From NCBI GenBank assembly GCA_017165825.1, contig CM029386.1:11696422-11760421 (forward strand): a stretch of DNA of 64,000 nucleotides. The letters run 5' to 3'. The DNA is from Hepsetus odoe (Eukaryota > Chordata > Actinopteri > Characiformes > Hepsetidae). The notes under the pieces were generated by a model. That model was not told the DNA's origin and made no database searches. It saw nothing but the letters and a program-made list of their open reading frames with translations. Each line of letters opens with the position of its first letter. The stretch's first letter is position 1. Position numbers and translations under genes: made by a program. This document shows, one piece after another, positions 1 through 12,366 of this stretch.

Positions 1-617
1 TAGTGCCAAGACAGGTTCGCTAGCCAAGCCAATTTTCCAACATGGTCCCCAGTGAAGTTTAAAAAATGCATTATGGGAGGCGAATAAATATCACATGAGA
101 AAATGTCAAGGGCATGTGGAAATAAAGCTAAAAACTGCAATCTGCAAACAGCTACAGCTGTAGAAAGTTCAACCATGATAATAAGTTAAACAATTTCTCA
201 CTGAAACTACATGTACACTTGATCAGGTGTTTTATATTGAAATCAGGTGGTTTTTATTTCTTAAATCAGTTCTCGGTTCATTGAAATGGACCGTTTACAA
301 CAATGCCTGGTTCTTAAATTCGCTTATTAAATCATTGCTTCTTTAATGAATGTAGATAATAATGACAAAAACAACGACTGATTCTAAAATTACTTCATTT
401 CCTTTTCAGTCCAGTTATGTACACATGGCCAGACAGTCTAGCTGCGTTTAGAGAACATTGTATTTCATATATCTCATGTTTTGAATATACTCAGATGTAG
501 AATATATTTCTCTTTATATAAATACACAATATTATTTGAGTTGAGTTTTTCTAACAGTGTAATGCTCTAATCAGTGTGCCACAGGTCTTTCCTGGCAATA
601 AGGCACAAGAGCAAAAC

Positions 618-667
618 ATGCAAGAAGCCCAGCCATAGAGCTTCGTGGGTACTAAGCAAACTGTTCT
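618..667 (+). repeat. 50-bp dispersed repeat, copy 1
   Basis: tgcaagaagcccagccatag ... actaagcaaactgttct recurs at 2161-2209 with four substitutions. Family unknown. Confidence 0.6.
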
Positions 668-2160
668 CTCCCCCTGCCCAAGTGGTGGGCATAAAGCATT
701 TCACCAATGTGCCATACGTTCAGCTGAGGGGGTGCCAGGCTCCAGAAGGCTATGTGCCAATTTGGTAGGAACACCACTCCCATAGGACGAAAAAGTCACA
801 CTATTATAAAGAAGGGGTATTGTGATTGATTGAAATGGATAGTTCCCAGAGCAAGAATGCACATCATAAAACAGTTTATTATTTTACTCATAAAGCAGTT
901 TCTTCTTTTCTTTTGTTTATTCTTTTGTTTCTTGTGGATTACATAACCATGGCAGAAAATTCTAACCTAGCATGGCTTTAATGAGGACTGTAATTTAGGT
1001 TCAAACCACTCTGCATGACTCTGAGACGCACAACGCAATTAAAATCTGAACCTGATCCCTAAAGTTCTAAGTTGGGACCCAGGTTACAGCAGAGAATGCA
1101 ACTGACAAGGCATGCCTAATAAAATCAGAAAGGAAGGAAAAGGCAGGGAAGAAAATACTGCTGTCATAGCACCATCTATGATCTGTTTACTGCGCTCCTG
1201 GTACCCGGACTAATAAGCCAGGATTACGCACCCACCATTCCACTCATCATTCCCTTCACCCATTTCCCCTCAACCCTTCACCTGTTGTGACCCTAACTTA
1301 AGATCTACCAGTCTGACCCACAGTCTTTGTTTGTTTCTAAGGATGTGTTGGTGCAAAAAGAGTTTAAATAGAAGTTTTTGGTTAACACTGTGCACTTGTG
1401 CTTCCATGTCTCTTTCACTTTCCCACACACCGACATGAAAACTGCAGGCCAACATCTTCAATGTGAGAAATCCAAACCTAACATTTGTACCCGATCCCAA
1501 ATCTGACCTGTGAGAAATGATTTCAGAAACCAACCTCATCCAAGAATATGGTCCCCTTGAGTTCAGATAACGAGTTCAAGATCTACAAGCTAGTATTCAG
1601 TCTGGCTATGATTGTTTGACATGGGGTCATACTGTAAATTGTGAACCCATTTTATAATGACCTTTGCATCACAACAATTGCAGAACCTGCCTTACAGATA
1701 GATTCAAAGCTGCAAGAAAGCAACAGATGCTTGATCCTCTCCACATGGGTACACCTGCAGAGTCAGACATTGATCCTCCATTGATCTTATTCAAGGTTCC
1801 CTGGAGAAAAGCCACAAAGCCAGGAGGACCAAAGAATCAATTAATCAGTGTAATAAATAGCACCTGTTTTCCTCTGTCTGAACTAATGTAGTAGCTATAA
1901 ATGTGTCAGTGCTGCTATGCTCTTTCCTAAAGATTATAGATGTATTGAGGAAAGAGGAGAAAAACACCCCAAAATATGAAATGTAATATATTCCTGTACT
2001 TGCTGGCTTTTTTTTTTTTTTTTTGGAAAACATAGTGCCAGCAACATTTTAGAACTGACACCTACTCTCCAACCAGACTTCTGGCTATCATCACTGAGCA
2101 TTGCACAACTTGCCCAATCAACACCTCCGTCTTTGAAATGTAGGAGCCGTTTAACTGACC

Positions 2161-2209
2161 TGCAAGAAGCCCAGTCATAGAGCTTTGTGGGGACTGAGCA
2201 AACTGTTCT
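2161..2209 (+). repeat. 50-bp dispersed repeat, copy 2
   Basis: Partner of 618-667, same orientation. Flanks on both sides are unrelated. Confidence 0.6.
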
Positions 2210-4209
2210 AAAAACGATGCTTAACACTACCCCACGTTGAGCAAAGTGACATGCATTGATTCAGTAGGTACAAGAAAATATAAAAGTGCCAGTAACCTCA
2301 AATAAAGCATACCATAACCGTATTTTTAATTCCAGCAGCTATATCTTGCTTCCCCAGCAGCACATGCACTGTCAAAGCTCACTGTAAAACTCAATCATAA
2401 ATTGTTCTATTGGAAAGTTTGCAGTTCATATCACAATCGTTTCACATTAAAACTGCGAACTGTTCAGGCATTCTGAGAGTATTGTTTTAAGTGTATTGTT
2501 CTACTGTAAACACAATGAAAGAACATAATTGTACATACAAATTTCATTGTGAAATTTTACAGTGTATTTTTGTCCTGCCAATAGGCTCATTGTGCTCATG
2601 GTATCTAGAGAAACTGCCAGAACATGGAAGTGACACAGGAAAAACATGTGCTGAGCAGAACCTGGGACTGGAAATTAGTAATAATTTAGCTCAAACTGAC
2701 AATCAAGCTTATATTTTAATAACAAATCACCTGCACTGAAAAATTGGCTGGATTATCTGTTATAATAACTGTGCAGCACACTTGATATACAAAAAGCACA
2801 TACAAAATAGAAAAACCAACTGTCTTGAGTTGTTTGCCCTTTGCATTTCAGCATATAAGGAAACAAACTGAGTATTCACATTACTTAGAGCCTAACTGTG
2901 CCTCCTAGAGCTTCACCCACCTTATGCTTACTCAGCTGGTCACTAAAAAGTAGGTATTCAAAAAGCATTTGATCATCTCTGATATCAACAGCAAGGACAG
3001 TCTACAAAATGACTGATGGTTATCAATCCGGGTGAACATAAGAATCTTTTATGTGGTCGCAAGATTTCAAACAAAGGGTAATCGCTCGGTTATGTGACAG
3101 TTGTCGAACTTGCATCATGCAGTTCATGTACCTCTTTAGGTGGAGTTTGCAATGCTGAGACATTGGAGAACTTGTACTGGTTTCTGAAATGAATGCAGAA
3201 CACATAGGCAGAAATCAAGGCACTTGTGCTTATAGAATTGCCAGGTCTGTTGCCTTTTTGAAGGAAGTCTTCTCTTGCAGGTTCTTCCACCTAAGAATTC
3301 TCCAAAGACACCCTTATAGCTTTTGACATATGTAGGACTGAGTCTAGGTGTAAGAGCTGATGTGGTTTTTCCAGCTTTTTCCATTAGTTATCAAGTATTA
3401 CAGAGCAAACATAAATGACACATTTGACTGAGGTGAAATTACACCTGTAAGTGTGAGCAGTATGAGTAGCCTGCAGTTTTCTGCACGGTGGGGAGCTATG
3501 GTCATAATCTCAATGGTTGCCTCCACTTTGCTTGTCTGGGGTAGGCCAAACCGACCATCGAGGGAGTGATTACCATCATTAACACCTCTTACCGGACATG
3601 TAATGGACAGGTGAATTAGCTGTAGCTAGAGTAACGCTTCCTGCTCTCTCCCTCGCTCTCTCTGTCTCTCTTTGTCTTGTTCACACACACTCTTTCATGC
3701 TTCACTCCGCATCAGCACTAGAGCTGTCACACAGTTGGAGTACCATGCTTCAGGGCATATTTACATTCATTCAAATTACTTAAGTTCACACAGAGCACTG
3801 ATTCAGGGCTCCTTTGGGCTTTGGTTTGTTTTCACAAAACAGAATTACTACCAAACTAATGGTCAGTTGCACAGTTCAGCAAATCACATGTATCTGTGTT
3901 GTTTTTGCAAAATGATAAATAACATGTTTGCTGCTGTTTTATACAATAATGAGACAGCATTTTGCAATGGACCACATTGATTTTAGGAAGATCTGGAAGA
4001 TTTTTAGCCATGTAGGTGACAGGATTTGTGAGAAATCTCACGAACTCGCGATACAATGCTTTTTCTTCCCCCATTATAGTACGTGAATTCTGAATTAACA
4101 TGACAAAATAAACCAATCACACCGCTTAAAACTGGTATTAAGCACAACACATATGGCCAAATACAAACAGCTTTTACAGCTATGGACTGCACCAGCTGTT
4201 TGCAGGTCA

Positions 4210-4210
<1 letters not shown>

Positions 4211-4283
<73 letters not shown>
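4211..4283. repeat. (TA)n microsatellite
   Basis: Pure TA interrupted once by catc near 4252. Abuts the left side of the SINE at 4294. Confidence 0.9.
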
Positions 4284-4286
<3 letters not shown>

Positions 4287-4293
4287 TGAATAT

Positions 4294-4522
4294 GAAGTGA
4301 AAGTGACTGTTTGTCATTGTGAAACACAGCACAGCCAACAGGGAACCACAACAAAAAACATTCTCTGCCTTTCATCCATACACACACGCACAGGGGGCAG
4401 CTACGTATGTCCAGCTCCTGGGGAGCAGTTACGAGGTTCCTTGCTGAAGGGTACCTCAGGGCAACCTACACGTCCAGGATTCAAGCCCTATTCCTATTCC
4501 CAAACCACCAGGCTACTGCTGC
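4294..4522 (-). mobile_element. tRNA-derived SINE (type A tail)
   Basis: Reads on the minus strand: a degraded tRNA-like head (B-box equivalent near ggattcaagccc), the core cttgctgaagggtacctcag complement, and a tail ending in the complement of gaagtgaaagtgactgtttg. It sits between two AT arrays. Confidence 0.75.
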
Positions 4523-4556
4523 TATATATATGTATATATGCTGCCCAATTGAGATC

Positions 4557-4557
<1 letters not shown>

Positions 4558-4600
<43 letters not shown>

Positions 4601-4601
4601 N
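4558..4601. repeat. (AT)n microsatellite ending in an N
   Basis: AT array directly followed by an undetermined base at 4601, the only ambiguous base noticed. The array length is probably an assembly estimate. Confidence 0.85.
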
Positions 4602-4873
4602 GGTTCATGAGGTTTTGACCAGAAATGAAGGCTCTTGCCATTTCAGACTGCGTTAAATTTGATTATTTTAATCATGCTCTCAGAGAATTATTAGGTTAGT
4701 TTAAAAAATAAAAATATTTTTATTGCTTTATTTCATTTTTTTAAATAGTTGCTGAAAAAAATGTCTGGATAGTATTTCACACTTAATACAAAATCTAAAG
4801 TGGAATCTAGTAGGAATGGATGAATTGTGCTGCATTAACACCTAAGTCACTGTTTTTAACTATCAATGTTTTA

Positions 4874-4945
4874 GGCAGACTTTTCGGAAGGTTGTGGGTT
4901 TGATTCCCAGAACAGTAGTTAGTTATCCTTGAGCATGTAAAGGAA
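4874..4945 (+). mobile_element. SINE head fragment
   Basis: ggaaggttgtgggtttgatt followed by cccag is a tRNA B-box segment as in the other SINEs, followed by ccttgagcatg. Only about 70 bases remain. Confidence 0.4.
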
Positions 4946-5020
4946 ATAATAATATGGTTTATCCACGACATACAAATATTTGAATATGTTACTTTAAATA
5001 TATATATATATATATATATA

Positions 5021-5572
5021 CAGTACTGTGCAAAAGTTTTAGGCAGGTGTGAAAAAATGCTGTAAACAAAGAATGCTTTCAGAAATGGAAGTGTTGATCA
5101 TTTATTTTCATCATTCAACAAAATGCAGTGAATGAACAAAAGAGAAATCTAAATCAAATCAATATTTGGTGTTACTATCTTTTGCCTTCAAAACAGCATC
5201 AGTTCTTCTAGGTACACTTGCACACAGTTTTTGAAGGAACTCGGCTGGTCGGTTGTTCCAAACATGACTGTGTTTCAACCTCCGTGTGACATTGATGATC
5301 ATCAGCACCTGTTTGGTAAAACTGGTTGATCATACACCGACTATAATCCTACAAAATCCCTGACTTTGTGCAAGTGTGCCTAGAAGAACTGATGCTGGTT
5401 TGATGGCAAAAGGTAGTAACACCAAATATTTTTTTTTATTTAGATTTTTCTTTTGTTCACTCACTTTGCATTTTGTAAATGGATAAAAATAAACAATCAT
5501 TATTTATTTTCTGAAAGCATTCTTTGTTTACAGCATTTTTTCACACCTGCCTAAAACCTTTGCACAGTACTG
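5021..5572. mobile_element. Foldback MITE, copy 1 (552 bp)
   Basis: Terminal inverted repeats of about 60 bp begin cagtactgtgcaaaagtttt and continue through a ggcaggtgtgaaaaaatgctg segment to gaatgctttcag; the right end is the reverse complement. The left end abuts TA inside an AT array, consistent with TA-targeted Tc1/mariner mobilisation. Internal arms (ttttgccttcaa... and its complement) are also partly inverted. No transposase is encoded, so it is non-autonomous. Confidence 0.88.
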
Positions 5573-6023
5573 CTAATCTATCTGTCTCATGAGTGAAAAT
5601 CATAATAAAATCATTGCATTTGAGTATGAGCATGTTCATGTTTTCTCCTGGCCGCTGTATATTTTCTCTCTATAGGCAGATGTTGGATGGCTGCACAGCA
5701 GTTAGGGATTTGAATAACCTTGTTAAACAGTGAGGAGTGGAAGAATGGTGTGAAGTTTTTTAATGCAAGGAGCGGCTCCCCTACTGGTGTGCTGGCAGCC
5801 ATGGAAAGATCTATAAGGCTACTTTAAAGACTTATGGCAGCTGCCATTGTAAATAGTGGTGATATTTACATAGGATGTTGGTTTATATTTCACATATTTA
5901 CTTATCATTTATGTTACAAACATATTTTCTTAAAACTATCTGAACTGTTTGATTTCTGAAATGTATTTCTTTAGTTTTGTAATGACACTTTGGGGTTAAC
6001 AAGAAATATTAACTAATCTTAAA

Positions 6024-6220
6024 TTGACATTCAAGGCGACCAGGGGTCCTTTCTGTGTTTTTATTGGGTTTCCTCCAACTTTTCTCCAGTTTCCTCTCAC
6101 AGCCCAGAGACATGCTTATCAGGTGGACTGGAGATTTTTTTTTTGTGACCGACTATCCAGGGAATTTCTCCAGCTTTCACCTACTAACACTGCAACAGGC
6201 ACAAGCAATACCCCTATTAG
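6024..6220 (+). mobile_element. Degraded L2-like LINE 3'UTR fragment
   Basis: ccagtttcctctcacagccc, agagacatgc and a later gaccgactatccaggg keep the order of a common teleost L2-like 3'UTR (cctcccacagtccaaagaca ... gacctgtccaggg). It is strongly diverged and contains a T run. Family recognition is from memory. Confidence 0.45.
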
Positions 6221-6658
6221 ATTAATATTATATTATTTTACAATCTAACTTAATGCCTCTTGGTCAACCAGTGTGTTTAACAGGGAAATAGTGTGTCAGT
6301 GTGGGAAAATGTACACACAGCGATTCTATCAAAGGGATTAAATCCAAAACTGAATTAAAGTAAATTTAACTGTTAACATTGTATAATGAATCCACATGTA
6401 ACTCTTGATCTTGTTCATTAAGTTAAATTTTGCACATTTTGAATGTTAACACCGAATCAAAGTGTCACGGTTGGCGGTGCTCTGCTCTGACTAGACACAC
6501 CTGCTGTATCATCTAGGACGTCAGTGTATCATGGGCCAAGGGTTTAAAGGTCCCAAGGAGTCAGAGAAGAGCATCGGTCATTCTAGGTGTAATTCTCACA
6601 AGTACGGATGTTAGTTGTCATGCATGCCATGAACTGAGGAGGTTATTTTTTGTCTGTT

Positions 6659-6690
6659 CAGTACTGCGGAAAAGTTTTAGGCACCTAATA
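6659..6690 (+). mobile_element. Tc1-type terminal repeat fragment
   Basis: cagtactgcggaaaagtttt followed by aggcac resembles the terminus of the MITE family at 5021 but diverges at once. No partner end is evident nearby. Confidence 0.4.
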
Positions 6691-6854
6691 TAGTACCTTA
6701 TATTAAAAAAAAAACTAAAACCTCCAAAAATATCAATAAAATATGAAGATAAATAAAATGAATACATACATATATTAATTAAAATAAGATAATAATAAAT
6801 GTATTATAATAAGCAGTGATTTTATTCAGGCCTGTGTGTTCAATAAACCTCTAC

Positions 6855-7045
6855 TCATTCATCTTTTTCTTTCGGCTGCTCCCGTAAGGTGTCACCACAG
6901 CAGATCAACCTTCTCCATTTCTCCCGGTCTTCTGCATCTTCCTCCTTCAAACCAACTGCCTGCATGTCCTCTCACCACATCCATAAACCTGCTCTTTGGT
7001 CTTCCAGGCAGCTCCATCTTCAACATTCTTCTCCCAATATAATCA
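6855..7045 (-). mobile_element. RTE-clade LINE 3' tail
   Basis: The minus strand reads through the C-terminal coding end and short 3'UTR typical of fish RTE/Rex3/Expander-like LINEs; the plus-strand words are tttcggctgctcccgtaagg, tctgcatcttcctcc and catccataaacctgctcttt. The same family lies in opposite orientation at 9603-9828. Truncated and non-coding. Confidence 0.7.
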
Positions 7046-9602
7046 TCATCTCTCCTCACTGAAGCCTAGTATTAGCTGTTAGTTACCATGAAATTCCTGA
7101 TTTGGCTCCATAAGTCCTTCATTTCTTTACATTATGGGCTGCACTTAAGGAGAAATTAGGCATTAAGGAGAAATCTGGAACCAAATGTAAGTTAACCTTA
7201 ACAACAGAATACCAACTACTTTTCACAAATTAAACAACAGAAAATGTATATTATTATATAATCATAAGGTGGTTAACATTCACATGGTGTGTTAATGTTT
7301 TAGTAAGTATAACAACAGAGTGCCTCAAAATTACTTTTGATTACTTTTTTATTACATTACATTAATTAATGACATTACATTAATTAATTACATGATTTTA
7401 CATTAACATTCATCAGGTTAAGGGCCTTTTTCATGTTTTGTAGAGGTTAGTCACTATTGTAGAGGTTAGTTTTTTTGACTCATGTTTTAATAGTTATGTC
7501 TTGAACCAAAGGTCGAGCAGTCACACCGCCCCAGTGAATAATGGGATTAAAAGGAATTGGATAGGCTCACTTAAGCTGGTTTATATGATAACTCTGGCTT
7601 GACTTCATCACTGAAGAATGCGCTTTCACAACTGGTTCAAGAGTGGATATTGGGTTTTGAGAGATCCTGGTTGGTAGTGACATGAGTTTATATATGTTTT
7701 ATTTAAGAGTAACATTAGCTCTGCTGGTGTTGCCATTCAATTGTTTTTAAGGGACCGGACCCAGAAGGTCTACATATGGTGCCTGGGGATGACTTCTTAC
7801 ACCACTGTCAACGTTGATTCATTGGTCTTTGCTATCTTGGCAGCGAGACAAGGTGAATGAAGATTGACGTCAGGCTCCCTGTGGCTGATTAATTTGCTGT
7901 ACTGTTTCCTTGGTGACACAGCGACTCAAAGGCAACCTGACCCATTGGAGTGGTGTGGTGACCTTCATCTAGAAAACTCAAGTTACCAGAATAACCTTGT
8001 GTTAATGCTTACAACTGCAACTAGCCACAAGCCAAATGTCAGAAGTTGCATTCAGATTGAACCAGAACGAATTTCAACATTCATTTTTGCTTTTACCTCA
8101 TGTATGTGCTGATTATCTATTTGGAAGAATAGAAACATAAGACATAATGTCCCGGACTTATGATAATTTCATAACTCTAGCTGTATTTCCTATTTTCCTT
8201 AGTATTGTTAAACTCATACATGTGCATGATGTTAAGAATGTGCCTTCCTTCTCCTATAAAGAAAATATGAAACTTTATCAGGACTATGATGACATCTGGT
8301 TTATACATTAATTGTAGCTTCTTTGGAGAGATCGATCGATGCAGATATGCCTGTCTGTTTTGTGCATTTGTGTGCAAGCACCCATCTCACTGTAGCAGAA
8401 ACTCCACTGCAGCAGTGGCAGCAGAAGCCGAGCTCAGGGACATTGACCTTGGCGCGCTTGTGTTCCACATTGCGAAGCTGCAGCAGCAGCAGCAGCCTGT
8501 GGCAGAGGCTTTTATGAATGAGCAAACATGCTCCGCATTTTAATGCTGCCATGGAGACCTGACCCCAGCCTCAGCCTCAGCAAACAGTCCTGCCTCCTTA
8601 TACAAGAGCTAGCCAATGAAAACCTCTGCCTTAATAAAGGGGGAAGGGAGGAAATACAATAGAACATAGGCCCTACTCACAAGTCCTAGCCAATGGAAAA
8701 CTCAGCTTTGGTGATGATGGTGTCAATGACTGGCTATCCGCAAGCTTATCTAGATGTTAGCATGGGTCCATGCGGCCTTTTAAATTAAAAAAATACATCA
8801 CAATCTGTGTGTCATGATATAATAACAGCATGTTAAGGCCCCACATGCTACATATTATTCAGTCATTCATTTTAAGTATTCATTTGTTATGTGCTAGGAA
8901 GGAAATGCAAGTTCATGCAAAAGTGTGGCAAAAGCATCTCTGCCCAAATTACATATTTTTAATTTTATAAACTAAGTAAATGCAACCTCTGTAGCATTTA
9001 TTTAACATTCTTTATAATTCATAATATTTAACAATTTAAAATATTAGTTTTGATAGTGGTGTGAGATGTTAATAAAATTTTCAGGCCTTTTTTGACCCAC
9101 CAGGACCGCTTGAGCAGATCAATAATTGCATTTAGTAATAGGAACATTTTCAGAGCATATAAAATGAGCTATTTGCTAACAGTTAACAATCAACAATTGC
9201 TCTAATCAACAGAAGATGTGAAAATGAAACTGAGTGATGCCAAACCCAGCTCTTAAATCTCTAAATTATACCAAACAGCATCTGTGAACCTTTAGGGTAA
9301 TCCCAAAAGTGCCTTGGACATTCTGGCCACAGCGATCAAAGGTATGTTTGAAGCAGTATCTTATGTAAAGAGCCCCAACTGTTAAGCAGAGAGGTGGGTC
9401 TGTTATGCTGTAGACCTGTGTGAATGGAGGGAAGAATATGTTTAACTAAATATAAGCAAATTCCTGAAGCACATGTGAAACATTATGTCAAAATTGAAGC
9501 TACAAAGAGATGGGCATAACAAGACAATTACCCAAAACAGCTCTCACAATCCAGCATGAACTACTTGAGGAACAGCTCAGGTTAGATGAATTGGGGACAA
9601 AG
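7046..9602. other. Intronic unique sequence
   Basis: Apart from the repeat at 8218-8444, an AT-rich tandem near 7350-7390 (attacattaattaat units) and a CAG run at 8478-8495, nothing was recognised. The segment 8400-8570 is GC-richer than its surroundings and ends with tgctgccatggagacctgac. Confidence 0.45.
8218..8444. repeat. 227-bp dispersed direct repeat, copy 1
   Basis: Nearly identical to 11417-11642 with about a dozen differences, same orientation. It includes tcctataaagaaaatatgaa, gatcgatgcagatatgcctg and ctccactgcagcagtggcag. It matches none of the SINE, LINE or MITE families in this window. The copy here continues into a CAG-rich unique segment. Confidence 0.85.
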
Positions 9603-9828
9603 TCAGAGAAGTGGATTGGAGAAGAAATAAAGAGTATATAAAGCATGTTGAGAATGGAGCTGCCAGGCAAGAGAAAAGGATGAAGGCCAAAGAGAAGGTT
9701 TATGGATGTGGTGAGAGAAGACGTGCAGGCAGTGTGAAAGAGGAAGATGCAGAGAGCAGAAAGAAATGGAGATGGATGGTACGCTGTGGCCAAACCTAAC
9801 AGGAGCAGCTGAAAGAAAAAAAAAAACC
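9603..9828 (+). mobile_element. RTE-clade LINE 3' tail
   Basis: Sense-strand counterpart of the 6855-7045 fragment. It carries YGCGERRRAGSVKEEDAE-like codons, then a gatggtacgctgtggccaaa / aacaggagcagctgaaagaa end followed by an A run at 9817. The 5' truncation and A-rich end fit target-primed retrotransposition. Confidence 0.75.
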
Positions 9829-10778
9829 AAGAAAAAGAGGAAACTGCTACACACTTTATAAAGAGTCACCATGAAATGTTTAAACACTAAGCTACTGATC
9901 CAGCCTGTTTTTGTAGCTAATTGAACAAATTTGCCATTATGTTTACATTAGCTGGATTATACACCACATTCATATGAAGAGGAATTTTTGTCAAAGTTCT
10001 TTAATGTTTGCCCAACCTAGCAACAGTTGCTACAAAGGAAATCATCTGGATCACAATATTCACTTATATCATATTTTCTTTCAATATTGTTTTTACTGAC
10101 GAGGACGTTCTAAGTTGCAGGGGCCATTTATAACACAATTGAACAGCATACATTATACAACATCATACATTATACAACAAATTGTTGTTTATGAAATGCT
10201 GGAGGTGTATGAGGTGTCAGAAAATAATTATACCTCCCACTACTCACTAATCTGGACACTTGCCATTAGAATAATTAAAAAGAGAACCAGATTTTGCCAC
10301 TACTAACAAACTTGCTAGTTATTCAGACTGTGGTCATTATGTTATTTCAGATGCCAACCAATATACATTCTTTCTCTACCTTTCAACACCTCAATCAATC
10401 TATTGACAACCCATTCACTTTTTCACAAACACATACACAAAGTTGTCAAACTATGCCCACACATAACTGCCCTTTTCCTTGGAGGACGTTTTAATAGGTA
10501 GTACTTTACAATTTTTTTTTTATTATTTAAATGGAATTAGCAAGTGTAAAGAACAATAGCGAGTTTAAAGTGAGAGTTTAGAGTTTAATGGTTCCTAAAA
10601 CTGCAGACAAGCCAAGATTGTCTCTTATAAGCAGTGATTCACAATATAAGATGATACTGGATAACCTTTCAATAAATAATATTTGATAACACTTATCAAC
10701 AACACGCACTGCAGCGCAACATTTGAGAACCTCTTCTCAGCTAAAGGGAAGTAACAACAGTTTTGAAACAGAGCTCAA

Positions 10779-10960
10779 CACACAGTGAGACCACAATGAA
10801 ATACAGCCTCTGCAGTTTGCCCATACACTCACATGCAGCAATGGTGCAGTGAAGGGATCTTGCTCAAGGGCACCTCAGGGCAACATACTGGTCTGGGATT
10901 CAAACCCACAACCTTCTGATCCTTGGGCTAGTTCCCTAACCACTAGGCCACCGATGCACC
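10779..10960 (-). mobile_element. tRNA-derived SINE
   Basis: Minus-strand copy with the head complement cactaggccaccgatgcacc at the right end, the B-box region at ggattcaaacccacaacctt, and the core cttgctcaagggcacctcag. Confidence 0.82.
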
Positions 10961-11416
10961 AGCTAGAACACAAGCTGCATACTTAACAAATGACAATTAA
11001 CCCTCCACTTATCTTTAAACGTCTTCTGTTGTAGGGCTAATGTTGACCCCAGCCATTTAAACCTCCAGAAAATGATTATAATGAAATTTGCTCAAGTTGT
11101 AATTTATGCTTCTTTGCTGAATCCATAAATGACATTAGCAGCCCTGAGCTTACTCTGTCATTCAAGTAGAGAGAGGGATCATAATAAGTTTCCATTTTTG
11201 GAAAGCAACAAGCCTGCAGGTGGTTCAGAGACCAGAAGATTTTTGTTAAACTGACCTCAAAGTCACAGAAAACAAATATGTGTACAATGTTTCTATTTTT
11301 GCGCTTTAAAACACTGATGCGTACCACATATAGGGCACTGAAAATATCGTGTTTGTTTTATGTTTACCCAGTTTTCCGAATTAACCCTTAAACTATTAAG
11401 TTTAATAGTTACATTG

Positions 11417-11642
11417 ACATGTGCATGATGTTAAGAATGTGCTTTCCTTCTCCTATAAAGAAAATATGAAACGTTATCAAGACTATGACTACATCTGGTT
11501 CATACATTAATTGTAGCTTCTTTGGAGAGCTCGATCGATGCAGATATGCCTGTCTGTTTTGTGCATTTGTGTGCAAGCACCCATCTCACTGTAGCAAAAC
11601 TCCACTGCAGCAGTGGCAGTAGTAGCCGAGCTCAGGGACATT
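11417..11642. repeat. Dispersed direct repeat, copy 2
   Basis: Partner of 8218-8444, 3.2 kb away. Similarity stops sharply after gctcagggacatt, where copy 1 continues with gaccttggcgcgcttg and copy 2 changes to taataaatattaag. Confidence 0.85.
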
Positions 11643-12316
11643 TAATAAATATTAAGCAAAATTTGAGGCCTGTGATTCAGGGGGTTACATTTTTACAGTT
11701 TAAGGTAAACTGTAAACTGAGACATAGCAAGCAAACACAAGCAACACAAGTATATGTATTTGCTATTTCACCCCAATACTATGCGTTTTACCAACTGCAT
11801 CTTAAGCAAAACAGGAAAAATCATTACCGAAGTTTGTGTAAAACGTATACAAAGTAAAAATCTCACAAATATATCTGCAATATGCAGTTATACACGTCAA
11901 ACGTCAGTGTCAGAAGCTTTACATGGCTGCTTACAGCTGCAATATCACCAAAATTAATAACGCGAACATAAATGCTGAATCCTTAACAATTCTTTCAAAT
12001 GGTTGTGCAGTAAACATTGCTGCATAATCAAATGCTCACAGTTTGACTGTGTCTGATTCTCAGTGCAAACAAGTTAAATGTTGATGTTTGTGTGTGTATA
12101 TGCAACAGTGGCCTTAACCGGACAGTCAGATTCACCCCTGCTAGTACTATTCAGAGGTGGAGCTGAATTTTACAGAAAATTGACAAAAACTTTTTCAGAG
12201 CGTCACAGCACATTTGAAAAACAGACTGACAATCTACAGCTTGGGGTAGAGGTGAACCAGGCTCACTTAAGCCCGTTTTTGTCTTTATTATGACCTGTTT
12301 ATGTTGCTGCCTTTTT

Positions 12317-12366
12317 TATGTTGTGTTGTGAGTCCACAGAAGTTTATGTTGTGAGTCCACAGAAAG
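12317..12366 (+). repeat. Short tandem duplication
   Basis: ttatgttgtgttgtgagtcc acagaag is followed by tttatgttgtgagtccacag aaag: two units of about 24 bases. Confidence 0.6.

Larger units (their letters stand above)
1..4210. other. Intronic unique sequence, no gene seen
   Basis: AT-rich. Contains the 50-bp repeat pair (618, 2161) and a T run at 2008-2024. 3020-3400 and 3440-3620 are repeat-free and moderately GC (for example ttaacacctcttaccggaca), so they are places to test for conserved noncoding elements. Short frames here show no family resemblance. Confidence 0.5.

Noticed and set aside
6462..6640. Possible LTR starting tgtcacggttggcggtgctc
   Set aside because: No matching second LTR, primer site, or coding region was found, and the right boundary is unclear.
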